NCBI GenBank assembly: GCA_017886375.1
Contig: JAGGNB010000007.1
Location: 1 to 61,281, forward strand
Direction: 5' to 3'
Length of the DNA stretch: 61,281 nucleotides
From: Octadecabacter sp.
Lineage (GTDB): Bacteria > Pseudomonadota > Alphaproteobacteria > Rhodobacterales > Rhodobacteraceae
The position numbers were made by a program, and so were the translations under genes. Positions 9,810 through 18,681 of the stretch are shown one piece after another; position 1 is the first letter of the stretch; the number at the start of each line of letters is the position of its first letter. The notes beneath the pieces were generated by a model, which saw only the letters and a program-made list of their open reading frames with translations, had not been told where the DNA came from and searched no databases.

Positions 9810-9828
9810 GGCGGTTACGCCGCCTTTT
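9810..9828 (+). terminator. Rho-independent terminator of the RND-desaturase operon
   Basis: A GGCGG/CCGCC stem with the 5-nt loop TTACG is followed by TTTT at 9825-9828. It starts 7 bp after the desaturase stop. The stop codon of the convergent ABC transporter gene lies in the loop, so the terminator is embedded in that gene's 3' end. Confidence 0.6.
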
Positions 9829-11632
9829 CATCCTGCTGCTGGCGATGCCAAAGCTGCGCATAGCGCCCATCTGCGGCGATCAATGCATCATGGGTGCCCT
9901 GCTCAACGATCACACCTTCCTCAAGCACGACAATCCGGTCTGCATCCGAAATGGTGCTCAGGCGGTGCGCAATCGTCAGAACCGTGCGGCCTTGCCCCAT
10001 CGCCTTAAGCTCGGTCTGGATTTCGCCCTCAGTCTCAGTGTCCAACGCGCTTGTCGCTTCATCGAGGATCAAGATCGGCGGGTCCTTGAGCAACGTGCGC
10101 GCAATGCCGACCCGTTGCTTTTCGCCACCCGATAATTTCAAACCACGTTCGCCGACAGTCGTTTCGTACCCGTCAGGCAGGCTTTCAATGAAGGTGTGGA
10201 TTTTCGCCGCTTTCGCCGCTGCTTTGATGTCGTCAAAACTGGCCCCGTCCCGTCCATAGGCGATGTTGTAGCGGATCGTGTCGTTGAACAGGACCGTATC
10301 CTGCGGCACGACACCGATCTGGTCATGCAGGCTTTCCTGCGTCACATCACGAATGTCTTGGCCGTCAATCCGGATCGCCCCTTCGCCCACATCATAAAAC
10401 CGAAACAAGAGCCGCGCGATGGTGGATTTGCCAGACCCCGATGACCCGACAATCGCCACGGTCTGTCCCGCTAGAACAGACAAATCGACGCCCTTCAAAA
10501 TGGGTCGCGCCGCGTCGTAGCCAAAGAACACCCCGTCAAAGACCACTTCGCCGCCTTGGACCTTTAGAACCTTGGCGTCCGGTTTGTCATTCACCTCCGC
10601 CGGTTGCCCGAGCAACGTAAACATATCGCCCATGTCGATCAATGCTTGGCGGATTTCGCGGTAAACCGTGCCCAAAAAGTTCAGCGGCATGGTGATCTGG
10701 ATCATGTAGGCGTTGACCATCACGAAATCACCAACCGTCAACGCGCCGTTCTGCACACCGATTGCGGCCATGACCATCACCACAACCAATCCGCCGGTGA
10801 TCAGCACCGATTGCCCGAAATTCAGGAACGCCAGCGAATAGGACGTTTTCAACGCGGCGGCGACGTATTGCTCCATCGCCCCATCGTAGCGATTTGCCTC
10901 GCGCTCCTCGGCGCCAAAATATTTCACAGTCTCGAAATTCAGCAGGCTATCAATCGCCTTTTGGTTCGCGTCGGTGTCTTGATCGTTCATCTCTTTGCGG
11001 ATTTTCACCCGCCATTCGGTGACAGTAAATGTGAACCAGATATAAAGCGAAATGGTACCCACAACGACAGCCAAGTACCAGACATCAAACAAGAAAAACA
11101 GAATGATAGCGATCATGATCAGCTCAAGGATCAGCGGGCCAATGCTGAACAACAAAAACCGCAGCAGGAAATCAACGCCTTTGACACCGCGTTCGATGAT
11201 CCGGCTTAAACCGCCGGTTTTGCGCGTGATGTGATAGCGCAAGGACAGGCGGTGAATGTGGGTAAATGTCTCAAGCGCAAGCGCGCGCAGCGCCCGTTGC
11301 CCGACTTTGGCAAAGATCACATCGCGCAATTGCTGGAACCCGACGTTCATCAGGCGCACAAATCCATAGGCCACCGTCAGTCCAACCGCGCCAATCGCCA
11401 GCATCGACGCCGATCCCTCGCCCGCCAGCGCATCAACCGCGCCTTTGTACAAAATCGGCGTTCCAACGGCGATCAGTTTGGCGAAAAACAGCACCGCCAT
11501 GGCCGCCACGACGCGCCGTTTCACCCACAGTTCATCTTCGGGCCAAAGGTACGGGATCACACGCTTGATCACGTTCCAGCCTTCCACTTTGGTATTGTCG
11601 AGGTTCGCGGAAGTTTTGGTCGCGCGGCGCAT
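9815..11632 (-). CDS. Atm1/HMT1-type ABC exporter (fused permease-ATPase)
   Basis: This half-transporter has about six N-terminal TM segments (residues 30-310) and a C-terminal ATPase with Walker A GSSGSGKST near 396-404, signature LSGGEKQRVGIAR near 500, and Walker B ILILDEATSALD. The permease text (FETVKYFGAEEREANRYD) is typical of the ABCB7/Atm1/HMT1 family. Members export glutathione-linked sulfur or iron-sulfur precursors in mitochondria, or heavy-metal/glutathione conjugates in bacteria. I chose the ATG at 11632 because GGAAACGACT precedes it; the TTG at 11644 falls inside that motif. It stands alone in its direction, convergent with the desaturase gene. Confidence 0.92.
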   Translation of the reverse strand: MRRATKTSANLDNTKVEGWNVIKRVIPYLWPEDELWVKRRVVAAMAVLFFAKLIAVGTPILYKGAVDALAGEGSASMLAIGAVGLTVAYGFVRLMNVGFQQLRDVIFAKVGQRALRALALETFTHIHRLSLRYHITRKTGGLSRIIERGVKGVDFLLRFLLFSIGPLILELIMIAIILFFLFDVWYLAVVVGTISLYIWFTFTVTEWRVKIRKEMNDQDTDANQKAIDSLLNFETVKYFGAEEREANRYDGAMEQYVAAALKTSYSLAFLNFGQSVLITGGLVVVMVMAAIGVQNGALTVGDFVMVNAYMIQITMPLNFLGTVYREIRQALIDMGDMFTLLGQPAEVNDKPDAKVLKVQGGEVVFDGVFFGYDAARPILKGVDLSVLAGQTVAIVGSSGSGKSTIARLLFRFYDVGEGAIRIDGQDIRDVTQESLHDQIGVVPQDTVLFNDTIRYNIAYGRDGASFDDIKAAAKAAKIHTFIESLPDGYETTVGERGLKLSGGEKQRVGIARTLLKDPPILILDEATSALDTETEGEIQTELKAMGQGRTVLTIAHRLSTISDADRIVVLEEGVIVEQGTHDALIAADGRYAQLWHRQQQDEKAA

Positions 11633-11682
11633 AGTCGTTTCCAATCTGAACTGAAGTGTTTACCTAGTGTGCCTGTGTCAGA

Positions 11683-12939
11683 TTAACCAGACTTGAGACG
11701 CATCATCGCCAACATGCGTGCCTTATCACCCCCATCACGCGGATCGCAAATCGCTGCCGCCAATCCTTGCAGCGATGCAATATTATGCCCCGCCCTAAAG
11801 CTGGTGACATGGGGCATCATGGCGCGAATTCCATGGGCCTTGGGTGCGAAATTTTCCCAGCGCATCAGCGGGTTGAGCCAGATCAGCTGTCGCGCAGACA
11901 GGTTCAGCCGTTCCATCGCCTTGGCCAAATCACCTGTGGCGTCGCGATCCAGCCCATCGGTGATCAACAAAACGCACGCACCCTGCCCCAGCACACGGCG
12001 CGACCAGTCGCGGTTAAAGGCCGCAATGCAGGCCCCGATCCGCGTCCCGCCTTCCCAATCTTGCGCCTGCGCCCCAGCGGCGGCAAGTGCTGCATCAACG
12101 TCACGGGTGCGCAAATGGCGGGTGATGTTGGTCAATTGGGTGCCGAATGTGAACCCATGGACGCTGCCCCATTGGTCGCCCTTTTGATTGGCAATTGAAT
12201 GGACAAAATGCAGCACCGCACGGCTGTAGGCCGACATTGATCCCGAAATATCGCACAGAACGACCAAATTGGGCGCGCGCGTTCGCCGTGCCTTCATCGC
12301 GAACCCGCGGATTTCACCACCCCAGCGGTTGGCGATCCGCAGCGTTTGGCGCCAGTCGGGACTGCGCCCAGCGCCCGCTTTCATCCGCCGCGACACCAAG
12401 GGATCTATCGGCAACGTCAGCGTTGACAAAATGCGTTTGGCTTGCGCCATTTCATCGCCGCTCATCTGTTCAAAATCCAACGTGCGAAGGCGTTCTTGTG
12501 CGGAAACGGTCTGTGACGCATCAATGTCGATTTCTGTCGCGTCGTCTTGTGGGGCGTCCTTTGCCGGTGCCTCGACCCCGTCTAACAACGCCTCAGCCGC
12601 GCGTTTTTCGGCCGGTTTGGCATCGCGATCTTCTTGCACGCCGCGCACCATCGGCGCGATCAGCGACATCATATGATCAAGGTATTTCGGATCGCGCCAA
12701 AACAGCCGGAACGTCTGGGCGAACACCGCGCGGTGATCGGGGCGGCTGACAAAACAAGCCTGCAACGTGTAGAAAAAATCTGCCCGATCCGTAAACCCCG
12801 CAACCCTGACAGCCGCAACTGCATCCAGCACACGGCCCGGCCCGATCGGCAATCCCGCCTTGCGCAACGCCCGCGCGAAATGCGTGATGTTGTGGCCGAG
12901 TTTGCCATCTTCGGGCAGTTCAAGGCGCGGCAGGTCCAT
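11683..12939 (-). CDS. VWA-domain protein of the CoxE type
   Basis: The 418 aa protein carries a CoxE-like von Willebrand A domain in its C-terminal half. The metal-ion-dependent adhesion site DISGS is near residues 230-234, with the later TRIG threonine and ITDGLD aspartate positions also present. The middle (about 120-170) is acidic and probably linker. Proteins of this type act with a MoxR AAA+ ATPase as a chaperone pair that activates or inserts metals into enzymes, for example CO dehydrogenase. The MoxR partner gene is directly upstream, 72 bp away. The start is ATG 12939; a GTG precedes it at 12942. No oxidoreductase client gene is nearby, so the client is unknown. Confidence 0.88.
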   Translation of the reverse strand: MDLPRLELPEDGKLGHNITHFARALRKAGLPIGPGRVLDAVAAVRVAGFTDRADFFYTLQACFVSRPDHRAVFAQTFRLFWRDPKYLDHMMSLIAPMVRGVQEDRDAKPAEKRAAEALLDGVEAPAKDAPQDDATEIDIDASQTVSAQERLRTLDFEQMSGDEMAQAKRILSTLTLPIDPLVSRRMKAGAGRSPDWRQTLRIANRWGGEIRGFAMKARRTRAPNLVVLCDISGSMSAYSRAVLHFVHSIANQKGDQWGSVHGFTFGTQLTNITRHLRTRDVDAALAAAGAQAQDWEGGTRIGACIAAFNRDWSRRVLGQGACVLLITDGLDRDATGDLAKAMERLNLSARQLIWLNPLMRWENFAPKAHGIRAMMPHVTSFRAGHNIASLQGLAAAICDPRDGGDKARMLAMMRLKSG

Positions 12940-12956
12940 CACGTTTGCGCAATCGG

Positions 12957-13008
12957 GGCGCTGCCCCCGGCCTTTCGGCCTCCCCCGGGATATTTACGAG
13001 ACAAAGGC
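12957..13008. repeat. Rhodobacteraceae-type dispersed repeat with hairpin
   Basis: The spacer between the MoxR and VWA genes consists almost wholly of a GC-rich unit: GGCGCTGCCCCCGG, then a short inverted segment GGCCTTTCGGCC, then TCCCCCGGGATATTT and an A-rich end. I recall units ending CCCCGGGATATTT as common intergenic repeats in Roseobacter-group genomes. It can fold as a stem and may act as a terminator or mRNA-stabilising element between two co-transcribed genes. I saw no second copy in this window. Confidence 0.5.
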
Positions 13009-13011
13009 AAA

Positions 13012-13911
13012 TTATAGATCATCAAGATCAGCCCGCGCCGCGTCCAGAATGCGTTTTGCTTCAGACCCTTGCAGCGCTTGAATGTCGTCTTGATATTTCA
13101 GTATCGCGCCCAAGGTGTCGCTGATGACCTCTGGCGACAGGGCGATCACGTCCAGCGCCAGCAGGCATTTCGCCCAATCAATTGTCTCTGCGACACCGGG
13201 TTTTTTGAACAGGTCTTCGCGGCGCAATGCTTGGACAAACGCGACAACTTCGCGCGAGAGGGCCTGTTGTGCTTGCGGCGCGCGGGTGGCTAGAATCTCC
13301 ATCTCGCGATCAAAATCGGGGTAGTCGACCCAGTGATACAAGCAGCGGCGTTTCAGCGCATCATGCACCTCGCGGGTGCGGTTGGATGTCAGGATCACGA
13401 TGGGCGGCTCTGGCGCTTTGATCGTGCCAAGTTCGGGAATCGTGACTTGGAACTCCGATAACGCCTCAAGCAGATAAGCCTCAAACGGCTCATCAGTGCG
13501 GTCGACTTCGTCGATCAACAACACGGGCGCACCACCGGGCTGGGGGCGCATGGCCTGCAGCAGCGGACGTTCGATCAGATAATCCTCTGTAAACAGTTCA
13601 GCCTTTAGGGCTGTGCGATCTGCGCCACCGACGGCTTCGGCGGTGCGAATGGCGATCATCTGTTCGGCAAAATTCCATTCATATACCGCAGACGCCGCAT
13701 CCAGACCCTCATAGCATTGCAACCGGATCAGGCGGCGGCCAAGGGAGGCGGCTATGGCTTTGGCGATCTCGGTCTTGCCTGTCCCCGCTTCGCCCTCCAG
13801 AAACAACGGGCGGCCCAATCGCTGCGACAAAAACACCACCGTCGCCAGCGAACGGCCACAAATATATCCCTGCGCGGCTAGGTCTGTTTGCACATCGTCA
13901 ATGGTTTGCAT
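13012..13911 (-). CDS. MoxR-family AAA+ ATPase (CoxD-like)
   Basis: The 299 aa ATPase has Walker A GEAGTGKTE at residues 40-48 and Walker B LLIDEVDR near 130-137, followed by a sensor-1 ILTSNRTRE and an arginine-rich sensor region. Length and motifs fit the CoxD branch of MoxR ATPases, which remodel or activate metalloenzymes with a VWA protein. The VWA partner gene lies immediately downstream. The start chosen is ATG 13911; a TTG just before it gives one more residue. It is divergent from gcdH with about 110 bp between. Confidence 0.9.
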   Translation of the reverse strand: MQTIDDVQTDLAAQGYICGRSLATVVFLSQRLGRPLFLEGEAGTGKTEIAKAIAASLGRRLIRLQCYEGLDAASAVYEWNFAEQMIAIRTAEAVGGADRTALKAELFTEDYLIERPLLQAMRPQPGGAPVLLIDEVDRTDEPFEAYLLEALSEFQVTIPELGTIKAPEPPIVILTSNRTREVHDALKRRCLYHWVDYPDFDREMEILATRAPQAQQALSREVVAFVQALRREDLFKKPGVAETIDWAKCLLALDVIALSPEVISDTLGAILKYQDDIQALQGSEAKRILDAARADLDDL

Positions 13912-13991
13912 CAATCGGCCCCTTTGTTTCCATAAGCTGCATGCAAACGCGCTTGCGTCAAGGCGCGCATTGTTCGCGGTGTTCAGGCAGG

Positions 13992-14007
13992 TTAGGTTAA
14001 ATCCTAA
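13992..14007. promoter_or_regulatory. Palindrome upstream of gcdH
   Basis: TTAGG and CCTAA arms flank TTAAAT, 18 bp before the gcdH start codon and just upstream of its GGAGGTC ribosome binding site. It could be an operator for an acyl-CoA-responsive regulator, or chance; there is no second copy to compare. Confidence 0.25.
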
Positions 14008-14025
14008 GCACCATGGAGGTCGAAA

Positions 14026-15246
14026 ATGAATGAGTCGTCAGCAATCCTAACGGGTCATGGACCTGATTTGGCAGCGTTTGAATGGTCAGATGCCCTGCGC
14101 CTTGAGGATCAGTTGAGCGAGGACGAACGCATGCTGCGCGACGCCGCCGCGACATTCGCCCAAACCACGCTGCAACCCAAAGTGCGCGACGCCTATCGCG
14201 AAGAAGTCACAGACGCTGGCATTTTCCGCCAGATGGGTGATGCAGGTTTGCTTGGCCTGACGATCCCCGAAGAATACGGCGGGCTGGGCGCGGGTTATGT
14301 CACCTACGGGTTGGTCGCGCGCGAAATCGAACGCGTCGATTCCGGGTATCGGTCGATGATGTCGGTGCAAAGCTCGCTCGTGATGTATCCGATCCACGCC
14401 TACGGCTCCGAGGCCCAGCGCCGCAAATTTCTGCCCGGATTAGCCAGCGGTGAGTTGATCGGCTGCTTTGGCCTGACGGAACCAGACGCTGGGTCCGACC
14501 CTGCAGGCATGAAAACCCGCGCGGTGAAAACCCCGACAGGGTATAAGATCAGCGGTGCAAAGATGTGGATTTCCAACGCGCCCATTGCCGATGTCTTTGT
14601 GGTTTGGGCCAAATCAGACGAACACGGCGGCAAAATCCGTGGCTTTATTCTTGAAAAGGGTATGACAGGCCTCAGCGCGCCGAAAATCGGCGGCAAGCTG
14701 TCCCTGCGCGCGTCCGTAACCGGGGAAATCGTGATGGACGGGGTTGAAGTTGGCGAGGACGCGCTGTTGCCAAACGTCGAGGGCCTGAAGGGGCCGTTCG
14801 GCTGTTTGAACCGCGCGCGCTACGGCATTGCCTGGGGCGTGATGGGGGCCGCAGAATTTTGCTGGCACGCGGCGTTGCGCTACGGGCTTGATCGCAAGCA
14901 ATTCGGCAAACCATTGGCGCAGACGCAGCTGTTTCAGAAGAAACTCGCGGATATGCAGACGGAAATCACCCTTGGCTTGCAGTCTGCGCTGCAACTGGGC
15001 CGCTTGATGGACGCGGGCAAAGCCGCACCTGCGATGATTTCCATGATGAAACGCAACAACTGCGGCAAGGCACTGGATATTGCGCGCGCGTCCCGCGACA
15101 TGCACGGCGGCAACGGCATATCGGATGAATTTCACATCATGCGCCACATGGTAAACCTTGAAACCGTCAACACCTATGAAGGCACCCATGATGTGCACGC
15201 GCTGATCCTTGGTCGCGCCCAGACTGGACTGCAGGCATTCTTCTGA
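14026..15246 (+). CDS. gcdH: Glutaryl-CoA dehydrogenase
   Basis: This flavoprotein oxidises and decarboxylates glutaryl-CoA to crotonyl-CoA in lysine and tryptophan breakdown, passing electrons to ETF. The 406 aa protein shows acyl-CoA dehydrogenase motifs ([16 protein letters not shown] near residue 150 and [13 protein letters not shown] near 365) and the catalytic Glu in [10 protein letters not shown] (Glu385), the arrangement of the glutaryl-CoA branch. The start is preceded by GGAGGTC. It is transcribed alone, with an inverted repeat after its stop. Another short-chain acyl-CoA dehydrogenase is the only serious alternative. Confidence 0.93.
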   Translation: MNESSAILTGHGPDLAAFEWSDALRLEDQLSEDERMLRDAAATFAQTTLQPKVRDAYREEVTDAGIFRQMGDAGLLGLTIPEEYGGLGAGYVTYGLVAREIERVDSGYRSMMSVQSSLVMYPIHAYGSEAQRRKFLPGLASGELIGCFGLTEPDAGSDPAGMKTRAVKTPTGYKISGAKMWISNAPIADVFVVWAKSDEHGGKIRGFILEKGMTGLSAPKIGGKLSLRASVTGEIVMDGVEVGEDALLPNVEGLKGPFGCLNRARYGIAWGVMGAAEFCWHAALRYGLDRKQFGKPLAQTQLFQKKLADMQTEITLGLQSALQLGRLMDAGKAAPAMISMMKRNNCGKALDIARASRDMHGGNGISDEFHIMRHMVNLETVNTYEGTHDVHALILGRAQTGLQAFF

Positions 15247-15262
15247 TGGGTATTGTCGATCA

Positions 15263-15302
15263 GGGCACAAACAAACGCCGCACCCCCAGCCTATTTGTGC
15301 CC
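15263..15302. repeat. Inverted repeat after gcdH
   Basis: GGGCACAAA at 15263-15271 and TTTGTGCCC at 15294-15302 are perfect 9-bp arms with 22 bp between them. No T-run follows on either strand, so it is a weak terminator candidate. It may instead be an operator with two half sites, lying 60 bp upstream of the next gene. Confidence 0.4.
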
Positions 15303-15361
15303 CAATGCATTACTAGCACTGCCAACTGTGAGTGGGATCACACCTTGGATATGGATATAAG

Positions 15362-16300
15362 ATGAAAGATGTTGCTGCCGCATTTGCCTATGATTTAGGC
15401 GACCTTGATCGTTCTGCCTGGATGGAACGTGTCGAAGAAACTGCCGAAGAATTCGGACACGCCGAACCTATTGGACCAGACCATATGGCCTTGCTCATCG
15501 ATGCGGGCCGCTCCTTGCTGGTCAGCTTTGAAACCATCGCATCTGTGCGCAAACACAATGACGATGATGCGCCAATCGGTTGGGGATTCGTGCAAAGTCA
15601 TGGCTGGTCAAGCCTGACCCTCATGGCAAATGAGCAACCCGATTGGTTCCGCCATCCGGCAATGTTTGGCTATTTTGACCGAATGATTGATGACGGGTTC
15701 TTTGATGATTTCGATCAGGTGCTGTTTTACGGTGCGGGTGCCGCGGGCTACGCCGCCGCTGTCTATAGTGTCGCCGCTCCGGATGCGCAGGTTTTGGTCA
15801 TTCAACCGCAAGCCACCCTTCGTCCAAGCTTGGCCCGCTGGGATCGCCGCCACCTCAACGCGCGGCGCTTGGATTTCACGACCCGCTTTGGCTATGCGCC
15901 GATGATGGTTGAAACAGCCGATAAGGTCACTGTTGTGCACGATCCATCCGTGATCGAGGACGCCATGCACGCATCATTGTTCACCGGTGACAACATAACG
16001 CATCTGGCCTGCCCCTATCTGGGACCAAACGCCGATCACGCGTTGATTGCCATGGATGTGATGCCGGACATGATCGAACAGGCGATGGAGGGCACTTTGT
16101 CGGCCACCAGTTTCGCGACCCTGTGGCGCGCACGGCAGACGTTTTTACCCTATCTGCGGACTTTGCTTCGTCGTTTGGATAATCAAGACCACCACAAACG
16201 ACTGTTGGCCCGCCTGTGTCGCAAAGTCGGGGCAAACGGCAAACGCCCGCTGTTCGACAAAAAGCTGAAAGAGCTCCAGGCCAAAGGCGTCACTCTTTAG
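15362..16300 (+). CDS. Uncharacterised protein, often labelled phosphoadenosine phosphosulfate reductase
   Basis: The 312 aa protein has a central Rossmann-like stretch (VLFYGAGAAGYAAAVYSVAAP near residues 120-140) that reads like a nucleotide-binding or alpha/beta-hydrolase core, with an acidic N-terminal part. I recall close relatives in Rhodobacteraceae carrying the name phosphoadenosine phosphosulfate reductase, but I see no CysH cysteine motif (ECGLH) in it, so that name is probably wrong. The start is ATG 15362 after GGATATGGATATAAG; a GTG at 15332 is possible. It stands alone between gcdH and a small minus-strand gene. Confidence 0.75.
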   Translation: MKDVAAAFAYDLGDLDRSAWMERVEETAEEFGHAEPIGPDHMALLIDAGRSLLVSFETIASVRKHNDDDAPIGWGFVQSHGWSSLTLMANEQPDWFRHPAMFGYFDRMIDDGFFDDFDQVLFYGAGAAGYAAAVYSVAAPDAQVLVIQPQATLRPSLARWDRRHLNARRLDFTTRFGYAPMMVETADKVTVVHDPSVIEDAMHASLFTGDNITHLACPYLGPNADHALIAMDVMPDMIEQAMEGTLSATSFATLWRARQTFLPYLRTLLRRLDNQDHHKRLLARLCRKVGANGKRPLFDKKLKELQAKGVTL

Positions 16301-16337
16301 TTTACCTCTTTATCAGACCGACTTAGGCCCAACGATA

Positions 16338-16619
16338 TCAGCTGCGACGATCGTTGATGCTACGCTGTCCCCAGCGCAGCAAACGCGCGCCGAAATACCC
16401 CAACGCACCACCCACCGCGAGGCCAAGTGGCGATCCGGTGTCGAGCACATTGCACGCCACGCCCGCAATGATCATTGCGATCATGAACGCCAGTGCACGC
16501 ACTTCGTTTTCTTGCACTTCAACGTGTTGACCCATGGATTTGGCCGCGCGACGTGCCAGCGGATCTTCAACCATCGGCGTCACAGCGCCCGCGGCTAAGG
16601 CGATTAAAAAACCAAACAT
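16338..16619 (-). CDS. Small membrane protein of unknown function
   Basis: The 93 aa protein has a short N-terminal hydrophobic segment ([12 protein letters not shown]), a polar middle, and two further hydrophobic stretches ([16 protein letters not shown] and [17 protein letters not shown]). AAAAGGA lies 7 nt before the ATG. I do not recognise a family. It is convergent with the gene ending at 16300 and divergent from pyrC. Confidence 0.65.
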   Translation of the reverse strand: MFGFLIALAAGAVTPMVEDPLARRAAKSMGQHVEVQENEVRALAFMIAMIIAGVACNVLDTGSPLGLAVGGALGYFGARLLRWGQRSINDRRS

Positions 16620-16687
16620 TCGAAAATCCTTTTCATTGCTGCATCTGACTTACGCAAACTCGCCCCCGCTTGGCAAGGGCCGACAGG

Positions 16688-16712
16688 CCAGAGGTGGGCT
16701 CAAACCCTCTGG
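16688..16712. promoter_or_regulatory. Hairpin in the pyrC leader
   Basis: CCAGAGG and CCTCTGG form perfect 7-bp arms with 11 bp between, ending 33 bp before the pyrC start codon. Pyrimidine genes are often controlled by leader structures, so this may be an attenuation or ribosome-access element, but no T-run follows it. Confidence 0.3.
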
Positions 16713-16745
16713 TCAGCACGAGGTTGGCAGTGTACGAGGCACCCC

Positions 16746-17795
16746 ATGATCAAACAACGCCCAGATCGCATTACCATTCGCCAACCCGATGATTGGCATC
16801 TTCACCTGCGCGACGGCGCAATGATGCAGGCCGTGGCGCCTTTGTCCGCTGCGCGCTTTGGCCGTGCGATCATTATGCCAAACCTTGTGCCCCCCGTCGT
16901 GACGGGCGCACAGGCGCGTGCGTACCGGGACCGGATCATGGCCGCCCTGCCCGATGATACCAATTTTCGCCCGTTGATGACGTGTTATCTGACTGAAGAT
17001 ACCGACGCCGATGATCTGGCCGCAGCCCACCGCGACGGCATCATCACGGCCGTTAAATTGTATCCGGCAGGTGCCACCACAAATTCCGCATCCGGCGTCG
17101 CCAATTTTGACAAAATCCGCCCCATTCTGGACCGTATGGCCGACATCGGCCTGCCTTTGTGTGTGCACGGCGAAGTCACCGATCCCGACGTCGACATTTT
17201 TGACCGCGAAGCCGTGTTCATCGACAAGGTGCTAAAGCCGATCCGCAAACGGGTGCCCGACCTTAAAGTGATCATGGAACACATCACCACGCAGGACGCG
17301 GTGGATTATGTGCGCGACAGCCGATCCAACCTCGCGGCGACGATCACGACGCACCATTTGATCATCAACCGCAATCATATCCTCGCGGGTGGGATCAAAC
17401 CGCATTATTACTGCCTTCCGGTTGCCAAACGCGAACGCCACCGCATCGCGCTGGTTCAGGCGGCGATTTCGGGTGACAAACGTTTCTTTCTTGGCACCGA
17501 TTCAGCGCCGCACACGGACGCCAACAAACTGCTGCCCTGTGGCTGCGCGGGCTGTTTCACCGCGATCAATACCCTCTCGTGCCTCGCGGAAGTCTTTGAC
17601 GTCGCTGGAAAAATGCACAAACTCGAAAGCTTCACATCGCTGTCCGGTCCACGGTTCTACGACCTTGCGCCCAATGACGCGACCGTCACGCTGATACGGG
17701 GCGACGCGGTAACCTACCCCGATCACATCGACACCGAAGATGGCCCCGTCACAGTGTTCGATCCCGGTTTTCCGCTGCACTGGCGCGTTGAATAA
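16746..17795 (+). CDS. pyrC: Dihydroorotase
   Basis: This zinc enzyme interconverts carbamoyl-aspartate and dihydroorotate in pyrimidine synthesis. The metal-binding HLHLRDG motif is at residues 18-24, the lysine expected to be carboxylated is in [13 protein letters not shown] near residue 104, and LGTDSAPH near 250 holds the catalytic Asp. The 349 aa length and motif order fit the short class II dihydroorotases (E. coli PyrC type). pyrE follows after 20 bp, so the two are probably one operon. Confidence 0.97.
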   Translation: MIKQRPDRITIRQPDDWHLHLRDGAMMQAVAPLSAARFGRAIIMPNLVPPVVTGAQARAYRDRIMAALPDDTNFRPLMTCYLTEDTDADDLAAAHRDGIITAVKLYPAGATTNSASGVANFDKIRPILDRMADIGLPLCVHGEVTDPDVDIFDREAVFIDKVLKPIRKRVPDLKVIMEHITTQDAVDYVRDSRSNLAATITTHHLIINRNHILAGGIKPHYYCLPVAKRERHRIALVQAAISGDKRFFLGTDSAPHTDANKLLPCGCAGCFTAINTLSCLAEVFDVAGKMHKLESFTSLSGPRFYDLAPNDATVTLIRGDAVTYPDHIDTEDGPVTVFDPGFPLHWRVE

Positions 17796-17815
17796 ATTCA
17801 ATAAGAAAGACTTGC

Positions 17816-18490
17816 ATGATCCCCTCCTCGTTTCCTGACAAAGCCGAAATAGCCCGTCTGACCGCGCGGATGTTGATTGAAATTGGTGCGATTGATTTCA
17901 ACGCAGCAGAACCATTCACCCATGCGTCCGGCAAGAAGGCCCCGACCTATGTGGATTGCCGCAAGCTGATCTCGTTCCCGCGTATCCGCTCCACGCTGAT
18001 GGACTTTCTGGCCGTCACAACCATGCGCGAAGTCGGGTTTGAGGCGTTTGATAACATCGCAGGCGGCGAAACGGCCGGTATCCCGTTTGGCGCATTGATG
18101 GCCGAACGCCTCGCCTTGCCGATGACCTATGTGCGCAAAAAACCTAAAGGCTACGGGCGCAATGCCCGCATTGAGGGTGTGATGTCTGAGGGCCAGCGCG
18201 TTCTGTTGGTTGAGGATCTGACAACCGATGGCGGCTCCAAACTGTCATTCGTCGATGCGATCCGCGAAACTGGCGCGACGTGCAATGCAACGGCGGTGAT
18301 CTTCTTTTACGGCATCTTTGAGGGGGTCGAGCAAACACTGGCCGATCACGGCATTCAATTGCTGCACTTGTGCACATGGTGGGATGTTCTCGAAGAAGCC
18401 AAGACGTCCGAATCCTTTGACGCGGTAACATTGGCAGAAGTCGAAGCCTATTTGCGCGATCCTGCCGGTTGGTCCGCCGCCCACGCCTGA
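17816..18490 (+). CDS. pyrE: Orotate phosphoribosyltransferase
   Basis: The enzyme makes orotidine 5'-monophosphate from orotate and PRPP. The 224 aa protein has the PRPP-binding loop [13 protein letters not shown] at about residues 128-140 and an upstream [11 protein letters not shown] lysine-rich loop as in PyrE. AAGAAAG lies before the ATG. It forms a pyrimidine pair with pyrC and is followed by a 190-bp spacer with a weak CCCC-ATC-GGGG hairpin at about 18510. Confidence 0.96.
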   Translation: MIPSSFPDKAEIARLTARMLIEIGAIDFNAAEPFTHASGKKAPTYVDCRKLISFPRIRSTLMDFLAVTTMREVGFEAFDNIAGGETAGIPFGALMAERLALPMTYVRKKPKGYGRNARIEGVMSEGQRVLLVEDLTTDGGSKLSFVDAIRETGATCNATAVIFFYGIFEGVEQTLADHGIQLLHLCTWWDVLEEAKTSESFDAVTLAEVEAYLRDPAGWSAAHA

Positions 18491-18594
18491 ATGTAGCGAA
18501 TAAATTAACCCCATCGGGGCCTTAACTTGCACTACATCTAGCTGAGTTTGCCCTATCCGCAGACTGCATCTTGTGGCATGATAAAGCCCACATC

Positions 18595-18603
18595 CTATCC
18601 ACA
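18595..18603 (+). promoter_or_regulatory. DnaA-box-like sequence upstream of dnaB
   Basis: CTATCCACA matches the consensus TTATCCACA at 8 of 9 positions and lies 79 bp before the dnaB start codon. A single box has little weight; the 190-bp spacer holds no AT-rich unwinding region or box cluster, so this is not an origin. A link to DnaA control of dnaB is possible. Confidence 0.25.
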
Positions 18604-18681
18604 ACTTTATACAGTTTGCACGGATAGTGCGGGTTTTGTATGACGACACAGCGGTGGATCGCGAATGCAGGGGCAAAATAA

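Noticed and set aside
11445-11455. A further TTTGTACAAAA match to the palindrome element
   Set aside because: It lies inside the Atm1-type transporter coding sequence (ILYKG), has no partner palindrome 32 bp away, and is explained by codons.
18510-18525. Possible terminator after pyrE (CCCC-ATC-GGGG)
   Set aside because: The stem is only 4 bp and no T-run follows.
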